Below, one piece after another: positions 24,233 to 33,055 of a DNA stretch of 64,000 bases. Made by a program: the position numbers and the translations under genes. Source of the DNA: Alistipes sp. (lineage in GTDB: Bacteria; Bacillota; Clostridia; Oscillospirales; Ruminococcaceae); contig JAMPAJ010000001.1 in assembly GCA_023667265.1 (NCBI GenBank), positions 969,602 to 1,033,601 of the forward strand, written 5' to 3'. Within the stretch, counting starts at the first letter, position 1. Every line of letters begins with the position of its first letter. The notes beneath the pieces were generated by a model, which saw only the letters and a list, made by a program, of their open reading frames with translations, did no database searches and was not told the origin of the DNA.

Positions 24233-25843
24233 TTATTCTATTTCCGGCAGAGACGGTATCTCAGCCGCGTTCTCCCGGACTGTCTTTTTCGCCTGCATAT
24301 ACTCCGGCAGTTCAATTTTATCCAGCTCGCTTTCGTAGGGGTTCACCTTTTTGGGCAGAGCCTCCACAGCGTGATCGGCTTGTGCCATAAGAGCTTCCTT
24401 GTGCTCCGGAATATACTCTTCAAGAGCGTCGGCATTGACCTCCCCCGAAGCCTGCATCGACACACGCGACCGGACGTTCATCGCCGAGGCAAGCTTGCTT
24501 GCGTCCACCTCATGGGTCATTCCCATTTCGCCCTTGTGCTTTTTTCCCGAACCGACAGTCAGGTCTGCGGAGGGCGCGCCTCCGGTCTGTCTCATATACA
24601 TCTTATTTATAACATCGGGCGTATTGGCTGCCAGCTTCGAGCCGTCAACGACAGGCGTAGATCCCATAGACCCCATTTCCTGCTGCTTCTGTTTAAGACG
24701 CTGTTTCCGCCTGTTGTCAATGTCAGCGAAGGGATCGGAGGAGGTGTCGGGTTCAGCTGTCTGCGCCTTGCCGAAAAAGTCGTCGATCTCCGGGGCTGGT
24801 TCATGCTTTTTACCCTTGTCGCCGTCGAAGAACGCCCAGAAATCATCGCCGCCCTTTTTCTTCTCCTGCTTTTCGGGAACAGCGTCGGGCATACCCGGTA
24901 TACCGCCCATTTGCGGCACAGGCTGCGTCTGCGGCATCCCTGGCATACCGTTCATCTGGGGCATACCAATAGGCTGGGGCTGAATCGGCTGCTGAGGCTG
25001 AAGCATAGGCTGCTGCATTACAGGCTGGGGCTGACCATAGACAGGCTGACCGTTCTGGTCATAGCCGATTATCTGGGGCTGAGCGAACATCATCTGCTGG
25101 GGCTGACCATAGACAGGCTGACCGTTCTGGTCATAGCCGATTATCTGGGGCTGAGCGAACATCATCTGCTGGGGCTGTCCATATATAGGCATGCCGTTCT
25201 GGTCATAGCCGATTATCTGGGGCTGGGCGAACATCATCTGCGGCTGACCGTAGATAGGCATACCGCTCTGGTCATAGCCGATTATCTGCGGCTGTGCATA
25301 CATTGCCTGCTGATTCATATACATACCCTGCATACCGCCCATTTGCGGCATATGTCCCATTCCCTGCATACCGTTCATCTGCTGCATACTCTGCATGTTT
25401 CCGGGCTGTGGCATACCCATAGGCTGAGGCATACCCGGCATACTGCCCATTTGCGGCATACCCATATGCTGCTGAAGAGGCACACCGTTAGGGTGAACAG
25501 GCTGCTGCGGCTGGGACGCAGGCTTCGGCGGAATCGGATTCAGGGCTGGGATAGCCGGATCGTCGTACATACTGAAATCAAATTCCTCTTCGGAGCGGTT
25601 AAGTTCGTCGGCAGTATAGAGGCTGTCGGAAGCCGGAGTAGGAGGGGCTGTATCACGAATAACGAAAGTTCCGGTGTCCATAGTGAAGCCACCTGAATTT
25701 TCGGGGTATTCCTCCTCCGAATGGTAGTTGCCCATATCCACCTGCTCATAGTTTACTTCCTGAGGATTTACGAGGCTTCCGCCGCATTTGACGCAAAACT
25801 TGAATCCCTTTTCATTTTCTGTTCCGCAAACGCTGCAAATCAT
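24233..25843 (-). CDS. Zinc-ribbon protein with Gln/Met/Pro-rich repeats
   Basis: 536 residues from the ATG at 25843 (MICSVCGTENEKGFKFCVKC), 9 bases behind GGAAGGAG; a TTG at 25852 would touch the ribosome site. The N-terminal double CxxC zinc ribbon is followed by an acidic region, then a Met/Pro/Gln/Gly-rich stretch (about 110-330) with four 23-24-residue repeats (QPQIIGYDQNGQPVYGQPQ), then a charged C-terminal third. No membrane helix is found. The repeat motif matches GYDASGQPV in the protein ending at 1412. Own promoter. Function unknown; a scaffold or condensate-forming protein is only a guess. Confidence 0.8.
   Translation of the reverse strand: MICSVCGTENEKGFKFCVKCGGSLVNPQEVNYEQVDMGNYHSEEEYPENSGGFTMDTGTFVIRDTAPPTPASDSLYTADELNRSEEEFDFSMYDDPAIPALNPIPPKPASQPQQPVHPNGVPLQQHMGMPQMGSMPGMPQPMGMPQPGNMQSMQQMNGMQGMGHMPQMGGMQGMYMNQQAMYAQPQIIGYDQSGMPIYGQPQMMFAQPQIIGYDQNGMPIYGQPQQMMFAQPQIIGYDQNGQPVYGQPQQMMFAQPQIIGYDQNGQPVYGQPQPVMQQPMLQPQQPIQPQPIGMPQMNGMPGMPQTQPVPQMGGIPGMPDAVPEKQEKKKGGDDFWAFFDGDKGKKHEPAPEIDDFFGKAQTAEPDTSSDPFADIDNRRKQRLKQKQQEMGSMGSTPVVDGSKLAANTPDVINKMYMRQTGGAPSADLTVGSGKKHKGEMGMTHEVDASKLASAMNVRSRVSMQASGEVNADALEEYIPEHKEALMAQADHAVEALPKKVNPYESELDKIELPEYMQAKKTVRENAAEIPSLPEIE
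25020..25300 (-). repeat. 72-bp tandem repeat in the zinc-ribbon gene
   Basis: The identical core GTTCTGGTCATAGCCGAT recurs at 25052, 25124 and 25196, with a variant at 25265: spacings of 72, 72 and 69 bases. In protein these are four units of IIGYDQNGxPxYGQPQ. Confidence 0.88.
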
Positions 25844-25880
25844 GAAGAACAACTCCTTCCGACAAAAATCATCTACTATT

Positions 25881-25909
25881 ATTATATCATTTCATTCTTA
25901 TTTTTGCAA
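25881..25909 (-). promoter_or_regulatory. Promoter of the zinc-ribbon repeat protein
   Basis: TTGCAA (25909-25904), 17 bases, TATAAT (25886-25881) on the minus strand. The CGCGTGGG block is absent. Confidence 0.8.
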
Positions 25910-25975
25910 TAGCTTTTTAAAAAATTGTGCATATTTTCTTTTTATGCCGTACTGTTTTGTGCATTGTAACAAACA

Positions 25976-26006
25976 ACGCCCTGTATTCCTACAGGACGCT
26001 GTGATT
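25976..26006 (-). terminator. Probable terminator of the zinc-ribbon membrane protein
   Basis: CCTGTAGGAATACAGG hairpin on the minus strand followed by GCGTTGTTTGTT, 18 bases after the stop at 26024. Confidence 0.55.
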
Positions 26007-26023
26007 CTTTGTGCGGTGTTTTA

Positions 26024-27331
26024 TTAGTTTTCAGACGCAAGTGCGGCTTCAACAGCCTTGCTGCGCTTTTCCTTATTTTTTATACTGCTCTTTATCTTGC
26101 CGAAAACAAATCCCAGCAGCCAGAGGCTGAAACCGATTATCATAGCCCATACGCCGACGGGGAGTGCCGCCGCCGCCAGCAGATAGATAACAGCCTCGTT
26201 TGAAGCGACGTGAAGGACTGCCGTGCCGCCGCCTATGGCAAGACCGACGATAAACGAAGCAATGCCGCTCCACTTGAATATATTTCCGTAGAAGCCCAGG
26301 AGGAATCTTGCCTTTCTGTCCACGATAACGGCTATCCATATCATCAGGACAATCAGCAGAGCCGCTAAAATTCCGATCGTCAGATATGAAATACCGTATC
26401 TGATGGTATCGACAGACGCTCCGATCTCCTTTTCGATCTCGCTTATATCGAAGTGATCCAGAGTATTGTTGTCCTCAATGGCGCTCTCAATGACCTTATA
26501 GTCAATGGCGTTTGCGAAGGTTTTGTTGTAGCTCTCCGCATTGTCCTTGATGAAATCAGTAATATCGCCTGCGTCGAGAGTGGGAGCTTTTCCCTTGCCG
26601 TTGAATATATAGTCCACGTATTCGCCGGCAGTCTCGCCTACAAAATCAAGTATATCCGATTCGCCGAGGAATCTGTGAAAGTCGGATTCATCGTAGACAT
26701 AGCGGGTAGCCGTGCCGAAGTACAGCTCGCCGAAAAGATTATCCGCAACGATCCTGTCGTCCAGATTCGAGGAAACGAAGGTCCAGGTATCCAGATCCTT
26801 TATATTTTTCTCGATCTTGTCTCCGGTCACGCCCAGCTTTACGCTTGAAATAAGCGTGACGCACAGGAGTATTATGACGGAGAAGAAGGTTATGACCGAA
26901 GCCCCGGTTATACGCAGACCGCCGACCTTGACAGGCTTGTCCTCCTCCGGAATCTGGGAAGCGAACTCATCCGCAGGCGGAATAAATTCCGGAACAGTCT
27001 GGCTGAGCTCCGGTCCATCGGGTGCGTCAAGCTGTGGGAACGACTGTCCGGCTTCATCCTGTACAGGCTTTTCCGGCTGAACCGTCAGCTCTTCCGGCTG
27101 TACCTTTTCCTCCGGTTCGTTGGGATTTTCCACGGCAGCCTCCGCAGCCTCGGCTGTCTGCTCCTGTTCGGTGGTTTCCGGCTCGTTCTGCTGTACCGGC
27201 TGTGCAGCATCAGTCTTTACAGCTTCCTCAATTTTGTTTTCCTCTGGTTTGGCATTGTTGAGACGAGTGCCGCATTCGTTGCAGAAATTCATTTCCTCGG
27301 TGCAGTCAGCTCCGCAATTCGGACATTTCAT
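26024..27331 (-). CDS. Zinc-ribbon membrane protein
   Basis: 435 residues from the ATG at 27331, just behind GGAGG; a longer frame from 27442 would start upstream of the promoter. The N-terminal zinc ribbon CPNCGADCTEEMNFCNECG is followed by a Glu/Pro/Gln-rich linker to about 140, one membrane helix (ASVITFFSVIILLCVTLISS), an extracytoplasmic domain of about 160 residues, and three further helices (LTIGILAALLIVLMIWIAVI and others). The zinc-ribbon plus membrane design resembles widespread Firmicute proteins of unknown role. The ends differ from the neighbouring zinc-ribbon gene, but the ribbons are alike. Promoter with the CGCGTGGG block. Confidence 0.82.
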   Translation of the reverse strand: MKCPNCGADCTEEMNFCNECGTRLNNAKPEENKIEEAVKTDAAQPVQQNEPETTEQEQTAEAAEAAVENPNEPEEKVQPEELTVQPEKPVQDEAGQSFPQLDAPDGPELSQTVPEFIPPADEFASQIPEEDKPVKVGGLRITGASVITFFSVIILLCVTLISSVKLGVTGDKIEKNIKDLDTWTFVSSNLDDRIVADNLFGELYFGTATRYVYDESDFHRFLGESDILDFVGETAGEYVDYIFNGKGKAPTLDAGDITDFIKDNAESYNKTFANAIDYKVIESAIEDNNTLDHFDISEIEKEIGASVDTIRYGISYLTIGILAALLIVLMIWIAVIVDRKARFLLGFYGNIFKWSGIASFIVGLAIGGGTAVLHVASNEAVIYLLAAAALPVGVWAMIIGFSLWLLGFVFGKIKSSIKNKEKRSKAVEAALASEN

Positions 27332-27380
27332 AATATAACCTCCACTAAAAATATTCAAATTTGAAAATACGCCTTGCCTA

Positions 27381-27446
27381 ATTATAACATATAATCTGCA
27401 AAATTGCAACATACGCGTAAAAATTTTTTCAATGCAACCCACGCGG
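27381..27446 (-). promoter_or_regulatory. Promoter with degenerate plus intact CGCGTGGG block
   Basis: TTGCAA (27409-27404), 17 bases, TATAAT (27386-27381). Directly upstream is a changed block (TTTTTACGCGTATG), and 24 bases further an intact TTTTTCCGCGTGGG ending TGCA (27433-27451 region), so the motif is tandemly present. Confidence 0.8.
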
Positions 27447-27487
27447 AAAAATTTTCGATTGGGATTTTAATTTCACTGATTGATATG

Positions 27488-27566
27488 GCTCGCGGCAAAA
27501 ACTACCCTAACTAACAAATCAGCGAGGTACTCGCGGTCACGTGAATCGCCAGCGGGGGCTCCCCGC
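27488..27566 (-). repeat. Single M7 module
   Basis: GCTCGCGG, then GCGAGGTACTCGC, CACGTGAATCGCCA and the GCGGGGGCTCCCCGC hairpin, as at 19109-19195. It lies just beyond the secF terminator. Confidence 0.82.
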
Positions 27567-27599
27567 AAAAAAGCTGCCGGATTTTTTCGGCAGCTTTTT
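27567..27599 (-). terminator. Terminator of secDF
   Basis: AAAAGCTGCCG/CGGCAGCTTTT stem with a 7-base loop and T-rich 3' side on the minus strand. Confidence 0.82.
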
Positions 27600-27623
27600 G
27601 TATCGTCATTTTTGATTTATCCC

Positions 27624-28598
27624 TTATGCTTTAGCCTTTTTGGAGCTCTTGGACTTCCACCATGACCATGTTACAGGCGCAACGAAAAGTGAAGAGTACG
27701 TACCTGAAATAAGACCGAAGATAAGCGGAACTGAGAAGCTCAGCAGCGATGTGTAGCCGCTTATGAGAACGACCACTGAAACTACGACCATTGTGCCGAT
27801 AGTTGTGATAGATGTTCTCAGCGAACGCCTCAGGGACTGCGTGCAGCCGAGGTTGATAAGCTCGTTCAGCGAAGCCTTCGGATAGAGCGTTCTGTTCTCA
27901 CGGATCCTGTCATAGATTACGATAGTGTTGTTGATCGAATAGCCTAAAATCGTAAGAATTACCGCAACTATATTCGCATTGAATTCGAAGCCGAAGAGGA
28001 TCGAAGCTGCAAGAGCCGCAACGAGGTCGTGGCAGAGTGCGAAGATAGAGCAGATACCTGCCGACCAGCCGCCGATCTTTCTGAAACGGACAGCAATGTA
28101 GATGATGATGAGAACTGCCGCAAGCACCATTGCAACCAGACATTTCAGCAGAAATTCACGTCCCGAAGAAGGGCTCACGTCCTTGGAATCGTAAAGCTCG
28201 AGGCTGTTGTCAGGAAAAGCTGTATTCAGCGCCTCGGTAAGCTCGAACTGCTTATCGGCATTGAAGCCCTCGTCCGTCGTAAAGGAAATAGTCAGCTGAT
28301 GGGCGTCGGAATCAAGACTTTCACCAGTTCTTACGGTTACGGGAGTAGACACGATGCTCTCCGTCTCCGATTTGATCTTTTCAGCATCAACGTCGCCCTG
28401 GTAGGTGTAATTCAGCATCGTACCGCCGTCGAACTCGATAGCAAGGTTGACTCCGCGGATAAGGATTCCCGCTATAAGCGCAACTACGACGCATATGGCG
28501 ATTACAAGGATAGTCCGCTTCTGTCCGCAGAAATTACGCGCATTCTCGGTAACGGAGGGCAGCTTTTGCTGGGTGTTTTTCTTTTTTATCATACTCAT
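27624..28598 (-). CDS. secF: Protein translocase subunit SecF
   Basis: 324 residues, six membrane helices. Signature segments: IEFDGGTMLNYTYQGD, the SecD/SecF family motif GYSINNTIVIYDRIRENR near residue 225, and SLRRSLRTSITT. With SecD it uses the proton motive force to help complete preprotein export. It overlaps secD by 4 bases, so translation is coupled. Confidence 0.95.
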   Translation of the reverse strand: MSMIKKKNTQQKLPSVTENARNFCGQKRTILVIAICVVVALIAGILIRGVNLAIEFDGGTMLNYTYQGDVDAEKIKSETESIVSTPVTVRTGESLDSDAHQLTISFTTDEGFNADKQFELTEALNTAFPDNSLELYDSKDVSPSSGREFLLKCLVAMVLAAVLIIIYIAVRFRKIGGWSAGICSIFALCHDLVAALAASILFGFEFNANIVAVILTILGYSINNTIVIYDRIRENRTLYPKASLNELINLGCTQSLRRSLRTSITTIGTMVVVSVVVLISGYTSLLSFSVPLIFGLISGTYSSLFVAPVTWSWWKSKSSKKAKA

Positions 28599-30004
28599 TT
28601 TTCAACACCTCCATAAAGCTTTCTGTTACGGAACGCCTTGAACTTGGAAAGTGACGTAACCATGAGTCTTGCTGCAAACACGCCGAAAACGAAGTTACAG
28701 ATAACGCCCACAAGAAGTGTGAAGCCGAAGGAGTAAACAACGCCCTCAGTTGTTGCGCCGAACATGAAGAATACGGTTTTGTTCAGGATCTTCGAGAAGA
28801 AGCTGGACGGAACGCCGAATGCTCCCATGAGGATTATAGCGATGATAACGTTTGTGATATTACCGTCGAGGATAGCGGAGAATGCTCTCTTGTAAGCCAC
28901 CTTGATAGCGGAATCGAGAGTTTTTCCGGAGCGGATCTCTTCCTTGATACGCTCGCCGGTGATGATGTTGGCGTCAACGCCCATACCAACGGAGAGAATA
29001 ATACCTGCGATACCGGGTATAGTCAGGGTAGAGCCGGGCATGAAGCCGAACCAGCCTGTAACAGCTGCAAGAGTACCTGCTATCTGTCCCACGATCGCGA
29101 TGACTGCAACGAAGCCGGGCAGTCTGTAGAGAACTACCATATAAACGGCGATAAGTGCGAATGCGATATATGCCGCAAGGAGGATAGCGTCCAGAGAACC
29201 CTCGCCCATAGTTGCGGAAACGGTCTGGAAGCTTGTCGTCTCCATTTTAAAGGGCAACGCGCCGGAGTTTATCTGGTCGGCAAGCTTCTTTGAAGACTCG
29301 TTGTCGAAGCTGCCGTTGATCTCGGCGCTGTTTCCGGTAATAGCGCTGCTTACGGTAGGAGCGGAGATCATGGTGTTGTCCATCCAGATCGAAATAGGCG
29401 TACCTGTGTTTGCAAGCTCTGATGTAGCAGCCGTAAATGCTGCCTCTCCTGAGGACTTGAGTTTAAGCGTAACGACCCACTCGTAATCGCCGCTTTCATT
29501 TGGGCGGTTTACGTAGTTGGCGGATTCGATATCGCCGCCGTTGAGTACTATCTCTCCGGTGGGGTAGATATTTCCATCTTCGTCGGTCTCGGTATCCGTA
29601 CCCTTACGGAAGGTCAGCTGAGCCATTTCGCCCAGTTCTTTTACGGCAGCCTGGGCGTCAAAATCGCTTTCGCCTGCCTGCCATGGGAAACGTACAATAA
29701 TTCTGTCGCTTTTATAGTCGCTGTAGAGCTCGTTATCGTTGATACCGAGCGTGCCGAGACGAGCCTTGATGATCTCGGTTGCAGCGTCAAGCTGCGTATC
29801 GGTAGCATCGTAACCGTCAGCAGGGGCAAATGTGACGTCAACGCCGCCCTGGATGTCGATACCCAGACGGATGTCGTCAATGCCCTTTACCACCGTAGTT
29901 TTATTGTCGCCGTAGAAGTAATCGAATCCGGTGACAGTTGAAACGGTGAACAGCAGAATAAAAGCAGCGACAATGAAGAAAGTTAGTTTTCCTGTCTTTT
30001 TCAC
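28595..30004 (-). CDS. secD: Protein translocase subunit SecD
   Basis: 469 residues. The N-terminal helix and DIRLGIDIQGGVDVTF are the SecD hallmark; the P1 ectodomain contains NGSFDNESSKKLADQINSG; membrane helices include the motif GMGVDANIITGERIKEE. It acts with SecF in the late stage of protein export. AGGAGG precedes the ATG. A decayed second copy of the ADQINSGALPF region lies upstream at 30206-30299. The separate secD and secF genes differ from the fused SecDF of Bacillus. Confidence 0.95.
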   Translation of the reverse strand: MKKTGKLTFFIVAAFILLFTVSTVTGFDYFYGDNKTTVVKGIDDIRLGIDIQGGVDVTFAPADGYDATDTQLDAATEIIKARLGTLGINDNELYSDYKSDRIIVRFPWQAGESDFDAQAAVKELGEMAQLTFRKGTDTETDEDGNIYPTGEIVLNGGDIESANYVNRPNESGDYEWVVTLKLKSSGEAAFTAATSELANTGTPISIWMDNTMISAPTVSSAITGNSAEINGSFDNESSKKLADQINSGALPFKMETTSFQTVSATMGEGSLDAILLAAYIAFALIAVYMVVLYRLPGFVAVIAIVGQIAGTLAAVTGWFGFMPGSTLTIPGIAGIILSVGMGVDANIITGERIKEEIRSGKTLDSAIKVAYKRAFSAILDGNITNVIIAIILMGAFGVPSSFFSKILNKTVFFMFGATTEGVVYSFGFTLLVGVICNFVFGVFAARLMVTSLSKFKAFRNRKLYGGVEK

Positions 30005-30103
30005 AGTCTTTGCCTCCTGATATTCCGGCGCGGGGATCCAGGCAGTTCTGTGCGATGCTGCCTTTCCCGAAGCCTTTATTTTTGTTATACAACAATTATT
30101 AAT

Positions 30104-30132
30104 ATTTTACTATATTCTGCCAGAAAAGTCAA
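30104..30132 (-). promoter_or_regulatory. Promoter of secDF
   Basis: TTGACT (30132-30127), 17 bases, TAAAAT (30109-30104) on the minus strand. Confidence 0.75.
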
Positions 30133-30205
30133 GCTTATGGGGCACAAATATTAATAATTTGAAAATATGCACAATTTGACAGCGCCATTTTTAGTATATG
30201 TTACC

Positions 30206-30299
30206 AGACCTCCAGCTTAAATGGAAGCGCGCCGGAGTTTATCTGGTCAGCCAGCTTCTTTGCCGACTCGCTGTCAAAGCTGCCTGTTATTTCCACTTG
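30206..30299 (-). pseudogene. Remnant of a diverged secD
   Basis: Minus strand frame: ITGSFDSESAKKLADQINSG then ALPFKLEVW and a stop, against NGSFDNESSKKLADQINSG then ALPFKMETTSFQ in the intact SecD. Most codons differ at the third position, so this is not a fresh copy but an old paralogue fragment of about 30 codons. It begins right behind the atpC stop, has no start codon, and is followed by the secD promoter. Together with that promoter it accounts for the 304-base gap. Confidence 0.8.
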
Positions 30300-30308
30300 A
30301 GAGCCTCG

Positions 30309-30719
30309 TTACTTGAATTTCTTCTGCGACACTTTAAGTCGGTTCATAGCGCGGTTAAGGGCAGCCTGGGTCATGTAGTATTCCTGGATGCTCTGTTTTT
30401 GTTTGAGCATTTCCTCGGCACGCTGCTTTTGCTCCTCTGCGCGTTTTATGTCGATCTCCTCCGGCAGCTCGCAGTAGTCCGCAAGGATGACCGCCTTGTC
30501 CGGCATGACCTGGATAAAGCCCTCGGAGATCGCCGCATAATGCCATTCGCCCTCTATCATATATTTAAGCTCGCCCACCGGAAGGCAGGTTACAAGAGGC
30601 TCGTGACCGGGCAGTATTCCCAGCAGACCGTCCAGAGCCGTTATGACAAGGTGCTCCACATCGCCCTTGAAAAAGACTCTGTCCGTGGCGATTATTTCCA
30701 GGTAAAATGTTTTAGCCAT
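30309..30719 (-). CDS. atpC: ATP synthase F1 epsilon subunit
   Basis: 136 residues. The N-terminal beta-sandwich (FYLEIIATDRVFFKGDVEHL, GLLGILPGHEPLVTCL) and a C-terminal helical hairpin (DIKRAEEQKQRAEEM) that can inhibit rotation are both present. Central stalk subunit. The ATG follows the atpD stop by 1 base. Last gene of the operon. Confidence 0.95.
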   Translation of the reverse strand: MAKTFYLEIIATDRVFFKGDVEHLVITALDGLLGILPGHEPLVTCLPVGELKYMIEGEWHYAAISEGFIQVMPDKAVILADYCELPEEIDIKRAEEQKQRAEEMLKQKQSIQEYYMTQAALNRAMNRLKVSQKKFK

Positions 30720-30720
30720 T

Positions 30721-32124
<1,404 letters not shown>

Positions 32125-32135
32125 TCATCCTCGAA

Positions 32136-33044
32136 TCAGAATCTGCTGCTTGCCGCTGCACCGCCGCAGACCTCGGTTATTTCCTGAGTTATAGCCGCCT
32201 GTCTTGCCCGGTTATATAGCAGCGAAAGCTCCTTTATCATATCCTTTGCACTGTTTGTGGCGGAGTCCATAGCCGTCATTCTCGACTGCTGTTCGCAGCA
32301 GAACGCCTCCACCATCGCGCCGTAAATAATACCCTTTGCATAGTTTGGGATGAGATAATCCATAACCTTTTCCGGCGACGGTACGAAAGAAGCCTTTGGC
32401 AGCTTTTTCTCCGTGCCGTCCTTGGCTTTGCCGAAATGCCGGCGTTCAAAGGGCAGCAGCCGCAGAGTGCGGGGTTCCTGTGCGCTTGAGGAGACCATAT
32501 CCGTATACACAAGATGCACCTCGTCAAGGTCGCCGCTGCTGAATTTGTCAATAACTATCTGGGCTATTTCCGCAGCCCGGTAAAGGGTGGGATTCTGGGT
32601 GGTATAGAGAAATTCTCCGTCCACAAACGCCTGCTTTCCCGATATCATCCGCCGCTGGTAGTACATTCTTCCCACCTGACCCATGACATACAGATAGCAG
32701 TTGTCCGGATCGCTGCCTTCAAGGAGCGTATCGGTGTATTTCAGAACATTGTGGTTATAGCTGCCGCAGAGCCCCTTGTCTCCGGTAATGACGATATACC
32801 CCTTTTTTCGCTTGTTTTCGGGAATATCCGAGCGTCTGTCGAAGTATGTCTGCCGCGTATGGGGCGTATGCTCCAGAACGCTTTCGATAGTTTCCTGTAA
32901 GGTGTAGAAGTAGGGCTCGGTGGAATCGAGCGCCTTGCGCGCCTTTTTCAGCTTAGAGGAGGATATGAGATACATGGCGTTGGTGATCTTCAGGATCTGC
33001 TGTATACTGTCTATCCTCTCTTTTATCTCACGTATATTGGGCAT
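32136..33044 (-). CDS. atpG: ATP synthase F1 gamma subunit
   Basis: 302 residues. N-terminal MPNIREIKERIDSIQQILKI and C-terminal LYNRARQAAITQEITEVCGG helices form the rotor coiled coil; the central domain has YIVITGDKGLCGSYNHNVL. It couples the c-ring to the catalytic sites. 11 bases behind the delta-alpha gene. Confidence 0.96.
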   Translation of the reverse strand: MPNIREIKERIDSIQQILKITNAMYLISSSKLKKARKALDSTEPYFYTLQETIESVLEHTPHTRQTYFDRRSDIPENKRKKGYIVITGDKGLCGSYNHNVLKYTDTLLEGSDPDNCYLYVMGQVGRMYYQRRMISGKQAFVDGEFLYTTQNPTLYRAAEIAQIVIDKFSSGDLDEVHLVYTDMVSSSAQEPRTLRLLPFERRHFGKAKDGTEKKLPKASFVPSPEKVMDYLIPNYAKGIIYGAMVEAFCCEQQSRMTAMDSATNSAKDMIKELSLLYNRARQAAITQEITEVCGGAAASSRF

Positions 33045-33055
33045 ATTCTCACCCC

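Noticed and set aside
24158-25696. A 512-codon open frame antisense to the zinc-ribbon gene
   Set aside because: His/Leu/Arg-rich product mirrors the Gln/Met/Pro repeats on the other strand; it starts inside the MITE-like element and has no ribosome site.
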